64,000 nt of DNA, taken from Collinsella sp. AF33-16. Lineage in GTDB: Bacteria > Actinomycetota > Coriobacteriia > Coriobacteriales > Coriobacteriaceae. Position 1 is the first letter of the stretch; each line of letters starts with the position of its first letter. Made by a program: the position numbers and the translations under genes. The notes under the pieces were generated by a model that worked only from the letters and a program-made list of their open reading frames with translations, ran no database searches and was not told where the DNA came from. The stretch lies in the NCBI RefSeq assembly GCF_003475325.1, contig NZ_QRQC01000012.1, forward strand, positions 1 to 64,000. Direction: 5' to 3'. Positions 37,805 through 47,280 of the stretch are shown here, one piece after another.

Positions 37805-38953
37805 ATGGCCAAGAATTCAGGTCCCGTACGTACCGTTCATGCTCGCACGACGGGTAAAGAGCGCGATGAGATGATCGCCACCACCAAGGCCGAGATCGAG
37901 AAGAAATTCGGCCAGGGTTCCATCATGAGGTACGGCGACGGTGGCCCCGAGCTCGAGGTCGAGGCCATCCCTACGGGCGCTCTGGCACTCGATGCCGCAC
38001 TGGGTATCGGCGGTGTGCCGCGCGGCCGAATCGTCGAGATCTACGGTCCCGAGTCCTCCGGTAAGACGACGCTTTCGCTCGAGATCTTGGCCGAGGCCCA
38101 GGCAATGGGTGGCGTTGTGGCATTTATCGATGCCGAGCACGCGCTCGATCCCACGTATGCCGCACGCATCGGCGTGGATATCGACGAGGTGCTCATTTCC
38201 CAGCCCGATACGGGTGAGCAGGCGCTCGAAATCGTTGACATGCTTGTGCGTTCCGGTGCCATCGATGCCATCGTCGTCGACTCCGTCGCCGCGCTGACCC
38301 CGCGTGCCGAGATCGAGGGAGAAATCGGCGACACTACGGTCGGTCTTCAGGCTCGCCTGATGAGCCAGGCGCTCCGCAAGCTCGCCGGCTCGCTGTCCAA
38401 GTCCAACACGACGTGCATCTTCATTAACCAGCTGCGTGAGAAGATCGGCGTCATGTTCGGCAACCCCGAGACCACGACGGGCGGCCGTGCCCTTAAGTTC
38501 TTCTCTTCGGTGCGTATCGACATTCGCCGCATCGACAGCATTAAGCTTAAGGACGAGGTTATCGGTAACCGCGTGCGCGCCAAGGTCGTTAAGAACAAGG
38601 TGGCAGCTCCGTTCCGTTCTGCTGAGTTCGACATCATGTACGGTACGGGCATCTCTAAGGAGGGCTCGATCTTGGACATGGCTGTCGAGTGCGGCATCTG
38701 CAAGAAGATGGGCTCCTGGTTTGCCTATGGCGAGGACAAGCTCGGCAACGGTCGCGAGGCCGCCAAGGCGTTCCTGCGCGAACACCCCGATTGCGCTGAT
38801 GAGATTGAACATAAGGTCCGCCTTGCCTGCGGGCTTGAGTTTGATGACGATGCTCCGTCCGAAGTCGAGCTGACCGATCAGCCTGCGCCTGAGGAGTTTG
38901 ACGAGCTTTACGCCATCGATGGTTCCGCCATGCTCGATGATGACGACGAGTAG
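37805..38953 (+). CDS. recA: recombinase RecA
   Basis: 382 residues. Walker [28 protein letters not shown], the [26 protein letters not shown] loop and an acidic C-terminus (MLDDDDE) are all present. It catalyses strand exchange and stimulates LexA self-cleavage. ATG 37805 follows GAGGAGGG; its N-terminal ~20 residues are slightly longer than E. coli RecA. It is under a LexA-box promoter and is followed 11 bp later by recX. Confidence 0.97.
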   Translation: MAKNSGPVRTVHARTTGKERDEMIATTKAEIEKKFGQGSIMRYGDGGPELEVEAIPTGALALDAALGIGGVPRGRIVEIYGPESSGKTTLSLEILAEAQAMGGVVAFIDAEHALDPTYAARIGVDIDEVLISQPDTGEQALEIVDMLVRSGAIDAIVVDSVAALTPRAEIEGEIGDTTVGLQARLMSQALRKLAGSLSKSNTTCIFINQLREKIGVMFGNPETTTGGRALKFFSSVRIDIRRIDSIKLKDEVIGNRVRAKVVKNKVAAPFRSAEFDIMYGTGISKEGSILDMAVECGICKKMGSWFAYGEDKLGNGREAAKAFLREHPDCADEIEHKVRLACGLEFDDDAPSEVELTDQPAPEEFDELYAIDGSAMLDDDDE

Positions 38954-38964
38954 CGGTTACGCTC

Positions 38965-39657
38965 ATGTCGTATACGGTGACCGAGGCCACGGTCGTCTTT
39001 CCCGATAAGAAGGCGGCCTCCTCGTTCTCGAGCGGGTATGCGTCCAAAAAGCCTTGCGCACATATCGATTGCGAGCTTGAGGGCGGTTTTAAGCGGTCCA
39101 TTTGGATCCCCGTGCGGGTCGCGCGGCTGTATGTCAAAAACCGCCCCGATCTTCCCTGTGATTGGGATAACTTTCGTGATGCGGTGCAGCTCATCGAGCG
39201 TAAATGTGCGCTTACCATGGTGACCGAGATGTTATCGCGCCGCGACCATGCGACGGGTGAGGTCCGTGACAAGCTGGCTCGCTACGGCTTTCATCAGCTC
39301 GCGATCGATTTCGCCGTCGAGCGCGCCACCGAGTATCGCTTTTTAGACGAGAACCGCTTTTGCTCGTACTTTATCGAGGAACGCAAGCGGCGCGGTTGGG
39401 GACAGCGTAAAATCGAGACCGAGCTCAAGCGTCGTCATGTCGTGCTCGATGACATTCCCGGTTATCCCGAGGATTATTTTGCCGTCGAAGACGATTTGGC
39501 GCGTGCGTCAGCCCTGCTCGCCAAGCGGCGTGTTCCAGAGACGCGCGGATTCGAAAAACTGGTTCGGTTTTTGATGGGCAAGGGCTTCTCGTATCACATC
39601 GCCGCCGATGCCGTTAAGGCACGTCTCGATGCCGAACGTGAGGAATGTGCGGTTTAG
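38965..39657 (+). CDS. recX: RecA regulator RecX
   Basis: 230 residues. The central three-helix repeats typical of RecX are visible in CALTMVTEMLSRRDHATGEVRDKLARYGFHQLAIDFAVERATEYRFLDENRF and in RGWGQRKIETELKRRHV. RecX limits RecA filament growth. It is adjacent to recA, probably co-transcribed and thus SOS-induced. The first ~70 residues are a less conserved extension. Confidence 0.87.
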   Translation: MSYTVTEATVVFPDKKAASSFSSGYASKKPCAHIDCELEGGFKRSIWIPVRVARLYVKNRPDLPCDWDNFRDAVQLIERKCALTMVTEMLSRRDHATGEVRDKLARYGFHQLAIDFAVERATEYRFLDENRFCSYFIEERKRRGWGQRKIETELKRRHVVLDDIPGYPEDYFAVEDDLARASALLAKRRVPETRGFEKLVRFLMGKGFSYHIAADAVKARLDAEREECAV

Positions 39658-39914
39658 GCGTATGTGTTTTGTGGCCCTGCCGTTCACCGCGTTTTAGCCG
39701 CCGTGCTGGGGCCATTTATTTGACAGTTGTTGTGGTTCAACGTACGATAAACACTGTCATTTGCTTTGTGATATGTGCTCATCTGTGATGAGTTTGTTTA
39801 TATGTTTATCTGTATCCGACCCGCATAAGCTGCGCCCATATTACTCAAATGTCGCGAGCCGTTCGTAAGGACGGTTCGCTTTGTTGTGTAACGAATCCAT
39901 AAAAAGGAGTGAGC
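39658..39914 (+). promoter_or_regulatory. recX-rny intergenic region with hairpin
   Basis: 257 bp without a gene. GCGAGCCGT (39854-39862) pairs with ACGGTTCGC (39871-39879, one G-U) and is followed by TTTGTTG. It may end recX transcription or act as an attenuator in the rny leader. The remainder is AT-richer than the coding DNA. Confidence 0.45.
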
Positions 39915-41465
39915 ATGCCTATCATTGCAGCGCTCGTTGGCATCGTTTTGGGTGCCGTCGCCGCCATTGCCTACATGCGCACCGCCAAGCAGGGTAGTCT
40001 TCACGAGGCCGACGAAAAGATTCAGTCGGCACACGCGCAGGCAGAGTCCCTGATCGGTGATGCCAAGCGTCAGGCCGAGACCCTCAAAAAAGAGGCTCTG
40101 CTCGAGGCTAAGGAAGAGATCATCAAGAACAAGCAGGCCGCCGAGGCCGAGGACAAGCAGCGTAAGAGCGAGATTCGCACGCTCGAAAATCGCGTGATGC
40201 AGCGCGAGGAATCTCTCGATCGCCGCAACGATGCTCTTGATAAGCGCGAGCATCAGCTGTCCAGCCAGGCCGGCCAGGTCGAGAAGCGCTCTCGCGAGCT
40301 TGAGGAGCTCTGCGCAAAGCAGACCTCTGAGCTCGAGCGTATCGCCGACCTTACCCGCGAGGACGCCCACAAGGAGCTCCTCGATAAGGTTCGTGGCGAG
40401 GTCACCCACGAGGCCGCCACGATCATTCGCGAGTCCGAGCAGCAGGTTCGCGCCGAGTGCCACAAGACCGCCCAGGAGATTCTGTCCCTGGCGATTCAGC
40501 GCTGCGCTGCCGACCACACTGCCGAGGTCACCGTTACCTCCGTGCACATTCCCTCTGATGACCTCAAGGGCCGTATCATCGGTCGCGAGGGTCGCAACAT
40601 CCGGACATTCGAGCAGGTTTCCGGCGTCAACCTCGTGATCGACGACACGCCCGAGACCGTCGTTCTTTCGAGCTTCGACCCGGTCCGTCGTGAGACCGCC
40701 CGTGTTGCCCTCGAGAACCTCATCGCCGACGGCCGCATTCACCCCGCCCGCATCGAGGAGATGTATCACAAGGCTGCCGACCTGGTTCAGCAGCGCGTGC
40801 GCGAGGCTGGCGAGCAGGCTGCCTTCGATACCGGCATTCACGACCTGCACCCCGAGATCGTCAAGACCCTTGGTGCCCTGCGCTACCGTACTTCGTTTGG
40901 TCAGAACGTGCTTCAGCACTCCCTCGAAGTCTCTGACCTGTGCGGCGTGATGGCTTCCGAGCTTGGCCTGGACGTTGTGACCGCCAAGCGCGCCGGCCTG
41001 CTGCACGACCTGGGCAAGGCAATCGACCATGACGTCGAGGGCCCGCATGCCGTCATCGGCGCCGAGCTTGCCCGCCGTTATGGCGAGAAGCCCGTTATCG
41101 TCCACGCTATCGAGGCTCACCATGCCGACGTCGACCCCAACACGGTGCTCGATGTCCTGGTACAGGCCGCCGATGCTGTCTCTGCCTCTCGCCCCGGTGC
41201 CCGTCGCGAGTCTGCCGAGAACTACATCAAGCGTCTTGAGAAGCTCGAGGAGATCGCCAACTCCCATGACGGCGTCGAGCGTACCTATGCCATGCAGGCT
41301 GGTCGCGAGGTCCACGTCATGGTTCAGCCGGACAAGATTTCTGATGCCCAGTCCACGGTTCTGGCTCACGATATCGCCCATCAGATCGAGGAAGAGATGG
41401 AGTATCCCGGTCAGGTGCGCGTCGTCGTGATTCGCGAGAGCCGCGCTGTCGATATCGCTAAATAA
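39915..41465 (+). CDS. rny: ribonuclease Y
   Basis: 516 residues. An N-terminal membrane helix ([20 protein letters not shown]) is followed by a ~150-residue coiled coil rich in Glu/Lys/Gln, a KH domain ([27 protein letters not shown]) and an HD domain ([25 protein letters not shown]). RNase Y is the membrane-anchored endonuclease starting mRNA decay. ATG 39915 is used because AAAAAGGAG overlaps the earlier GTG 39909. It begins a rny-GHKL-spoVS-miaB-miaA-hflX run. Confidence 0.96.
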   Translation: MPIIAALVGIVLGAVAAIAYMRTAKQGSLHEADEKIQSAHAQAESLIGDAKRQAETLKKEALLEAKEEIIKNKQAAEAEDKQRKSEIRTLENRVMQREESLDRRNDALDKREHQLSSQAGQVEKRSRELEELCAKQTSELERIADLTREDAHKELLDKVRGEVTHEAATIIRESEQQVRAECHKTAQEILSLAIQRCAADHTAEVTVTSVHIPSDDLKGRIIGREGRNIRTFEQVSGVNLVIDDTPETVVLSSFDPVRRETARVALENLIADGRIHPARIEEMYHKAADLVQQRVREAGEQAAFDTGIHDLHPEIVKTLGALRYRTSFGQNVLQHSLEVSDLCGVMASELGLDVVTAKRAGLLHDLGKAIDHDVEGPHAVIGAELARRYGEKPVIVHAIEAHHADVDPNTVLDVLVQAADAVSASRPGARRESAENYIKRLEKLEEIANSHDGVERTYAMQAGREVHVMVQPDKISDAQSTVLAHDIAHQIEEEMEYPGQVRVVVIRESRAVDIAK

Positions 41466-41466
41466 C

Positions 41467-42552
41467 ATGAGCGACGCGAACGAGCTCATCTCATTTATCG
41501 CGTCGATGTCGGGGGAGGGCAACCTTCGCGTCGAGGAGAACCTTGGCGAGGGGTATGTCCGCCTCCGCGTTTCGGAGGCCGAGCGGCGCCAGGCAAAGCA
41601 CGACATTCAGCATGTCGAGGATATCGTCATCGAAATGCTCCGTAATGCTCGCGATGCTGGCGCCGACAAGGTCTATCTCGCCACGACCAAGGAAGATGGC
41701 GTCCGCACGCTTGTCTTTCTGGATAACGGTTCGGGCGTTCCGCAGGATATGCAAGAGCGAATCTTTGATGCCCGCGTTACCTCCAAGCTCGAGAGCATGA
41801 AGATGGACCGTTGGGGCGTTCACGGTCGTGGCATGGCATTGTTTTCGATCAAGCAGAACACCGACGAGGCCCGTGTGGTCACGTCCGGTGTCGATCTTGG
41901 CTCAGCCTTTAAGGTGAGCGTTGCGGCCGACCGCCTCAGCGAACGTGCCGATCAGTCCAGCTGGCCCCAGGCCGTCAAGGATGAGGACGGACGTTATGTC
42001 TGTGCTCGCGGTCCGCATAATATTATTCGCGCTGCCTGTGAGTTTGCGCTCGAGGAGCTGCGTGGTTGCGATATCTATCTTGGTTCTCCGTCTGAGATTG
42101 CCGCGACTCTTTATGCTCAGGCGTCAAGTCGGCTCGATACGTCTCGTCTCCTGTTTATTGATGACGAGAGCGAGCTTCCGGTTGTCGACCGTTTAGGCCT
42201 TGCCTCTGATGCCGAGGACTTTATCCGTATCTGTTCGGGTTTGGGTCTTGAGATGTCCGAGCGCACGGCTCATCGCATTTTGGCAGGGCAGATTAAGCCC
42301 GTTCGCGGTGTGACTGCGCGTCTGCTGCGCGAGCGTGACTCATCCTCGCATGCGCCGGCTCCTGTCGATCTCGCGAAGGATCGTCGTGGGCTACGTATTG
42401 CCAAGGATGACATGGCACAGTTTTCGCGTGCTGTGGAGCGCGACTTTAATGACCTTGCCGCCCGGTACTATCTCAACCTTTGCGGCGACCCAAAGATTCG
42501 CGTTTCGCGTGATCGAATCACTGTGACCTTCGATCTTGCCAAAGAGGAATAG
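41467..42552 (+). CDS. GHKL-fold ATP-binding protein of unknown function
   Basis: 361 residues. An N-terminal Hsp90/MutL-type ATPase is recognisable: the N-box VEDIVIEMLRNARDAGAD (E56, N60), G1 DNGSGVP (D86-G90) and G2 GVHGRGMALFSI (~117-128). The C-terminal ~200 residues match no family I recognise; they contain LEMSERTAHRILAGQIKPVRGVTARLL, which could be an HTH-like segment. There is no histidine-kinase dimerisation domain or membrane helix. It starts 1 bp after rny, where B. subtilis has ymdB, and precedes spoVS, so a role linked to RNA decay or developmental regulation is possible but unproven. Confidence 0.75.
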   Translation: MSDANELISFIASMSGEGNLRVEENLGEGYVRLRVSEAERRQAKHDIQHVEDIVIEMLRNARDAGADKVYLATTKEDGVRTLVFLDNGSGVPQDMQERIFDARVTSKLESMKMDRWGVHGRGMALFSIKQNTDEARVVTSGVDLGSAFKVSVAADRLSERADQSSWPQAVKDEDGRYVCARGPHNIIRAACEFALEELRGCDIYLGSPSEIAATLYAQASSRLDTSRLLFIDDESELPVVDRLGLASDAEDFIRICSGLGLEMSERTAHRILAGQIKPVRGVTARLLRERDSSSHAPAPVDLAKDRRGLRIAKDDMAQFSRAVERDFNDLAARYYLNLCGDPKIRVSRDRITVTFDLAKEE

Positions 42553-42626
42553 TGCCTTTACCGAGTCCACTCGGTACGATAAAGTTATTGCAGTTAAAAC
42601 GTACTTTTAAACGCAGGAGTTTCTTC

Positions 42627-42944
42627 ATGGATTGCCTGAAGGTATCAAGCAAATCATCGCCCGCGTCCGTTGCCGGCGCCATCGCCGGCATGGTCAAGGA
42701 TGGTGTACCCGTCAACATCCAATGTGTCGGTGCCGGTGCTGTCAACCAGGCCATTAAGGCCGTGGCTATCGCGCGCGGTTTTTTGATTCCAACCGGTTTT
42801 GATATTTCCTGCGCGCCTGTGTTCTCCGACATCCTCATTAACGGGGAGTCGCGCACGGCCATCCGCCTTTCTATCTACGTTCACCAGATCAATCGAGCTG
42901 CTATGGATAACGTCGTCATTGATGATGTTAAGCCTGTGGCATAG
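42627..42944 (+). CDS. spoVS: stage V sporulation protein S
   Basis: 105 residues, slightly longer than the typical 86. The core KVSSKSSPASVAGAIAGMVKDGVPVNIQCVGAGAVNQAIKAVAIARGFL is nearly invariant in this Alba-like, nucleic-acid-binding family. ATG 42627 follows GGAG; 74 bp separate it from the GHKL gene. The family occurs in many non-sporulating bacteria, and no sporulation gene is otherwise visible here. The rny-spoVS-miaB proximity resembles Firmicutes. Confidence 0.9.
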   Translation: MDCLKVSSKSSPASVAGAIAGMVKDGVPVNIQCVGAGAVNQAIKAVAIARGFLIPTGFDISCAPVFSDILINGESRTAIRLSIYVHQINRAAMDNVVIDDVKPVA

Positions 42945-42993
42945 CTTCTGCTTGCCTCGATTCGCCTCCCTTCCATCGTTAGGACTTATGCAC

Positions 42994-44364
42994 ATGGACC
43001 AGCGTTCCGTACGCGATATTCTTGCCGGTAAAACCTACTTTATCCGCACCTTTGGCTGCCAGATGAATCAGCACGATTCCGAGCGCGTGAGCGGTCTGCT
43101 CGATTCGTATGGTTGCCTCATGGCGCTCGATCCCGAGCATGCCGATATCGTTGTCTTCATGACATGCTGTGTGCGTGAGGCCGCCGATACTCGCCTGTAC
43201 GGTCAGTGCAATTCCTGCAAAAGCCTGCCGCCTTCGCCTTCGGGCAAGCGTGTGGTTGCCGTGGGCGGCTGCATCGCGCAGCGTGATGGCGAGGGCCTGC
43301 TCACCAACGTCGATAACGTCAACGTCATCTTCGGTACACATTCCATCGCTCATGTGGCCGAGCTCATTGCCGAGGCGTTCCTTGACGGCAAGCGTCATAT
43401 CCGCACCAATGAGCATGAGGATACGGATGCCATGAGCATGCCGTGGCATCGCGAGACTCAGTATCACGCCTGGGTGCCTATCATGACGGGCTGCAATAAT
43501 TTCTGCACCTACTGCATCGTGCCGTACGTGCGCGGTCGCGAAAAGAGCCGCCCCTTCGAGGAGATTGTCGACGAGGTGACCGGTTTGGTACGCCAAGGCG
43601 TGCGTGAGATTACGTTGCTGGGCCAAAACGTTAACTCATATGGTCGCGATCTGTTTGGCAAGCCGCGGTTTGCTGATTTGCTGCGTGCCGTGGGCGATAC
43701 GGGTGTGGAGCGCATCTTCTTTACCTCCTCGCATCCCAAGGACCTGCTGCCCGAGACTATCGACGCCATGGCCGAGACGCCTGCCGTTATGCCGCAGCTG
43801 CACCTGGCCGTGCAGTCAGGTTCGACGCGGATCCTCAAAGAGATGAATCGCCGTTATACACGCGAGGACTATCTGGGCCTGGTCGATCGCATTCGCAACC
43901 GCATGCCCGATATCGCGCTCTCGACCGACATTATCGTTGGCTTCCCGGGCGAGACTGAAGAAGACTTTGAGCAGACTCTCTCACTTGCCGAGACGGTCCG
44001 CTATGCTCAGGCCTATACCTTCATCTATTCCAAGCGCGCCGGTACCCCGGCCGCAGAGATTGACGATCCTACGCCGCATGAGGTTATTCTCGAGCGTTTC
44101 AACCGCCTGGTTAAGGTTATCGAGACCACGGCACACGAGTATAACCAGGGCGAGCTTCATACTGTGGTGCCGGCGCTCATTGAGGGAACGAGTAAAAAGA
44201 ACGACGCGGTCCTGCTGGGCAAGAGTCCCAAGAATCAGACCGTGCATGCGCCTATCCCCGAGGGTTACAGCATCGATCAGCTTGTTGGCAAGATCGTTGA
44301 TGTTGACGTTGACGTTGCCAAAACCTGGTATTTGTCCGGCTCCGTTGTGGGCGAGCCGCGCTAA
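42994..44364 (+). CDS. miaB: tRNA i6A37 methylthiotransferase MiaB
   Basis: 456 residues. MTTase domain YFIRTFGCQMNQHDSERVSGLL, radical SAM cluster CNNFCTYCIVPYVRGREKSR, and a TRAM domain. The TFGCQMN start is diagnostic of MiaB, which completes ms2i6A37 after MiaA. ATG 42994 is preferred over ATG 42988 because AGGA then sits at a workable distance. Its stop TAA overlaps the miaA ATG by one base. Confidence 0.94.
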   Translation: MDQRSVRDILAGKTYFIRTFGCQMNQHDSERVSGLLDSYGCLMALDPEHADIVVFMTCCVREAADTRLYGQCNSCKSLPPSPSGKRVVAVGGCIAQRDGEGLLTNVDNVNVIFGTHSIAHVAELIAEAFLDGKRHIRTNEHEDTDAMSMPWHRETQYHAWVPIMTGCNNFCTYCIVPYVRGREKSRPFEEIVDEVTGLVRQGVREITLLGQNVNSYGRDLFGKPRFADLLRAVGDTGVERIFFTSSHPKDLLPETIDAMAETPAVMPQLHLAVQSGSTRILKEMNRRYTREDYLGLVDRIRNRMPDIALSTDIIVGFPGETEEDFEQTLSLAETVRYAQAYTFIYSKRAGTPAAEIDDPTPHEVILERFNRLVKVIETTAHEYNQGELHTVVPALIEGTSKKNDAVLLGKSPKNQTVHAPIPEGYSIDQLVGKIVDVDVDVAKTWYLSGSVVGEPR

Positions 44365-45302
44365 TGGTTGCTCCCGGGGCAGGTCTTTCCGCCGTTGCGA
44401 TCGTTGGTCCGACGGCGGTAGGCAAGAGTGATGTTGCCGACCGTTTGGCCGCTCGTCTTTCGTCCGAAGTGCTGTCGTGTGATGCGATGCAAATCTATCG
44501 CGGCATGGACATCGGTACAGCAAAGATGGCGCCCGATGAGTGTACGGCGCCGCTGCGTCTTGTCGACATTGTAGAGCCGGGTGTGGCATATTCTGCTGCG
44601 CTTTATCAGGCTGACGCTCGCGCGCATGTTGAACGTCTCCTTGGTTTGGGTTGCCTGCCGGTTTTTTGCGGAGGTACGGGGCTGTATCTCAAGGCCGCCC
44701 TTGATGAGATGGACTTTCCCTCGGGTGAACTTGAGGACGATCGCCGTGCGGGCTATCAGGAGCTTGCCGAGCGCATAGGCGAGGAAGCGCTGCACGCGCT
44801 GCTTGCCGAGCGTGACCCAGAATCTGCTGCTGTTATTCATCCCCATAACGTGCGGCGTGTGATTCGCGCGCTCGAAATGCACGATGATGGCGTTTCCTAT
44901 GCGCAGCAAAAGTCGCAGTTTAGTGTTCCGCGCGAGCATTATCATGCGTTATGGTTTGGCCTAACGCGAAATCGCGAGGTGCTCTACGAACGCATTAACC
45001 TACGCGTCGATCTGATGTTTGAGCAGGGTCTTGTCGATGAGGTCCGCGGTCTTATGGACCAGGGGCTGGGAGATGCCCTGACGTCGATGCAGGCAATTGG
45101 CTATAAAGAGATCATCGATGCTTTCAATGGCGTGATGAGCATGGATGAGGCTCGCGAACTCATTAAGATGCGTTCGCGTCGTTATGCCAAGCGTCAGCTT
45201 TCGTGGTTTAAGCGCGATGACCGTATCGTGTGGTTTGATATGGATGAATGTACGATCGATGGGGTCGTTGAGGATATCCTGCATCGTATTGAGGCTGCCT
45301 AA
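44364..45302 (+). CDS. miaA: tRNA dimethylallyltransferase
   Basis: 312 residues. P-loop GPTAVGKSDVA, substrate motif LSCDAMQIYRGMDIGTAK, and the C-terminal YAKRQLSWFKRDDRIVWFD. It adds the dimethylallyl group to A37 of tRNAs reading UNN codons, the substrate for MiaB encoded just upstream. Start and stop codons overlap the neighbours by one base (TAATG), showing tight coupling. Confidence 0.95.
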   Translation: MVAPGAGLSAVAIVGPTAVGKSDVADRLAARLSSEVLSCDAMQIYRGMDIGTAKMAPDECTAPLRLVDIVEPGVAYSAALYQADARAHVERLLGLGCLPVFCGGTGLYLKAALDEMDFPSGELEDDRRAGYQELAERIGEEALHALLAERDPESAAVIHPHNVRRVIRALEMHDDGVSYAQQKSQFSVPREHYHALWFGLTRNREVLYERINLRVDLMFEQGLVDEVRGLMDQGLGDALTSMQAIGYKEIIDAFNGVMSMDEARELIKMRSRRYAKRQLSWFKRDDRIVWFDMDECTIDGVVEDILHRIEAA

Positions 45303-46591
45303 TGGCCCGTTTCCCCCTTGTTCCCACGGCACCCGAGCCCGAGCGTGCCATTTTAGTTGGTGTTGAGTGGCGCGACAATGCATGGCCACTCGATCGATCG
45401 CTCGATGAGCTGGAACGCCTTGCCCACACGGCTGGTGCCCAGTGCGTGGCACGCTTGTCGCAGCGTTTGGTAAAGCCGTATCCTAAATCGTTTATCGGTT
45501 CCGGTAAGGTTGAAGAGCTGTGCGGCCTGGTGCATCGCATGGATGCCGATGTCGTTATTTTTGACGACGACCTGACCCCCTCGCAGCAATCCTATTTGGA
45601 GAAAGCCGTGGGCGAGCCGGTAAAGATTATCGATCGTACAGCACTGATCCTGGATATCTTTGGCCTGCATGCTCAGACGCGTGAGGGACGCCTGCAGGTA
45701 CAGCTGGCACAGCTTCAATATTTGTTGCCTCGCCTGCGTGGCATGTGGAGCCATCTCGCCAAGGAGCAGACGCGCGGCGGCATCGGCTCACGTTTTGGTC
45801 AGGGCGAAAGTCAGCTCGAGGTCGACCGTCGCCTCATTCGTAATAAGATCGCTGCGCTTCGTCGTGAGCTCAAGCAGGTTGAACAGCGTCGTGATGTTCA
45901 ATCCAAGAGTCGCATTGAGTCACCGGCGTTTCGCGTCGCGTTAGCCGGTTATACCAATGCCGGTAAATCGACGTTACTCAATCGTCTGACCGGCTCTACG
46001 GTACTTTCGCAGGACAAGCTGTTTGCTACGCTCGACCCGACGACGCGTTCGTATCGTCTGCCCGGCGGTCGCGGCATGACGATTACCGATACCGTCGGCT
46101 TTATTCAAAAGCTGCCCCATGGTCTGGTCGATGCCTTTAAATCGACGCTGTCCGAGGTTTTGGGTGCCGATCTAATTCTCAAAGTCGTAGATGCGTCTGA
46201 CGAGGACTATGAGCGGCAGCTGGAGGCTGTCGACCGCGTGCTTGATGAGATCGGCGCCGGAGAGCGTTTAACGCTGACCGTATTCAATAAAATCGATCTT
46301 CTCGATAGCGTCGATCGATTGAGTTTCCGTCGTCGCTATCCGGAGGCCGTTCTGTTCTCGGCCCAAACGGGCGAGGGGCTCGACGATCTCGTCGACCGGA
46401 TTGCTCGCGAGGCAGCTGCCACCGATGTGTTGCTCTCCGCTGATATCCCGTATCGTGAGGGCGCTCTCATCACGCTGGTGCATGAGCAGGGAACCCTTCT
46501 GCATGAGGAATATCTCGAGGACGGCGTTCGCATTGTGGCGAAGTTGCCGGCTCGTATTGCACCGCGGCTCGAGCGTTATCGCACCGAGTAG
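45302..46591 (+). CDS. hflX: GTPase HflX
   Basis: 429 residues. An N-terminal HflX domain (GSGKVEELCGLV..., LQVQLAQLQYLLPRLRGMWSHL, GGIGSRFGQGESQLEVDRR) is followed by a G domain with GYTNAGKSTLLN, DTVGFIQKLPH and NKIDLLD. HflX splits stalled ribosomes. It overlaps the miaA stop by one base and ends the rny operon, running into the convergent membrane-protein gene with a 16-bp 3' overlap. Confidence 0.95.
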   Translation: MARFPLVPTAPEPERAILVGVEWRDNAWPLDRSLDELERLAHTAGAQCVARLSQRLVKPYPKSFIGSGKVEELCGLVHRMDADVVIFDDDLTPSQQSYLEKAVGEPVKIIDRTALILDIFGLHAQTREGRLQVQLAQLQYLLPRLRGMWSHLAKEQTRGGIGSRFGQGESQLEVDRRLIRNKIAALRRELKQVEQRRDVQSKSRIESPAFRVALAGYTNAGKSTLLNRLTGSTVLSQDKLFATLDPTTRSYRLPGGRGMTITDTVGFIQKLPHGLVDAFKSTLSEVLGADLILKVVDASDEDYERQLEAVDRVLDEIGAGERLTLTVFNKIDLLDSVDRLSFRRRYPEAVLFSAQTGEGLDDLVDRIAREAAATDVLLSADIPYREGALITLVHEQGTLLHEEYLEDGVRIVAKLPARIAPRLERYRTE

Positions 46592-47280
46592 ACGAGCTCC
46601 AAAATGCCCAGAATGATGGGCTGATGCAGCAGATAAAAGGGGAGAGCGTGACGTCCAAGGCTGGCGAGCGCCGGCAGGGGGTTGGCGTAGGCCCAGCTAG
46701 GGACGGTCTCATCGATTCCCTGCGCTATGTGTGCGGCGAAGTATCCTGCAAGATACATAAAGATAAACGGGATGATGGGGTAGTAATCACCCGAGACAAA
46801 CCCAGGGCTCGGAAATCCCAGCCACGCCAGGTAGGGGACAGGGTAGATCGTTTTGGGGATGCTCCAGGTGAGGGCGAACAACACAAGGCATAGGGGCATG
46901 CCCCATCTCGCCGTTATCTTCTTAAGGACGGGATCGGTCAACGCCACGATGCCGGTGCATGCGGCCATGCAGTAGATGATGCCAAAATTAACCGAATCGT
47001 CGACTGAGACAAGTGTTGTTGCCAACCAGACAACGAGTGCTGCTAAGGCGTATTTGGCGGCACGTTTGATATTGTTGCGCGAAAGAGTACACATCCAACC
47101 CGCGATAAACAAAAATACCCAGCTGATGCTGGCGCGCCAGACGTCTTGAAAGACAGTCTGGGTAAACCAAGGCATATCCCAGCCGTACAGGTAGGCAAGA
47201 TCATAGCAAGCGTGAAAACCTGCCATAGAAATCATCGTAAACCCGCGGACGGTATCAAAGATGGTGATGCGTTTTTGCAT
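46576..47280 (-). CDS. DUF1624-type heparan-alpha-glucosaminide acetyltransferase-like membrane protein
   Basis: 234 residues with about seven hydrophobic segments. The N-terminal RITIFDTVRGFTMISMAGFHACYDLAYLYGW resembles the DUF1624/acyltransferase-3 type start, and LPFYLLHQPIILGILELVY is the typical last helix. Function is unknown; an acetyl transfer across the membrane is possible. Its ATG overlaps the lexA stop by one base (TAATG), so it is co-transcribed with lexA and should be SOS-induced. No link to DNA damage is otherwise apparent. Confidence 0.75.
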   Translation of the reverse strand: MQKRITIFDTVRGFTMISMAGFHACYDLAYLYGWDMPWFTQTVFQDVWRASISWVFLFIAGWMCTLSRNNIKRAAKYALAALVVWLATTLVSVDDSVNFGIIYCMAACTGIVALTDPVLKKITARWGMPLCLVLFALTWSIPKTIYPVPYLAWLGFPSPGFVSGDYYPIIPFIFMYLAGYFAAHIAQGIDETVPSWAYANPLPALASLGRHALPFYLLHQPIILGILELVYSVR

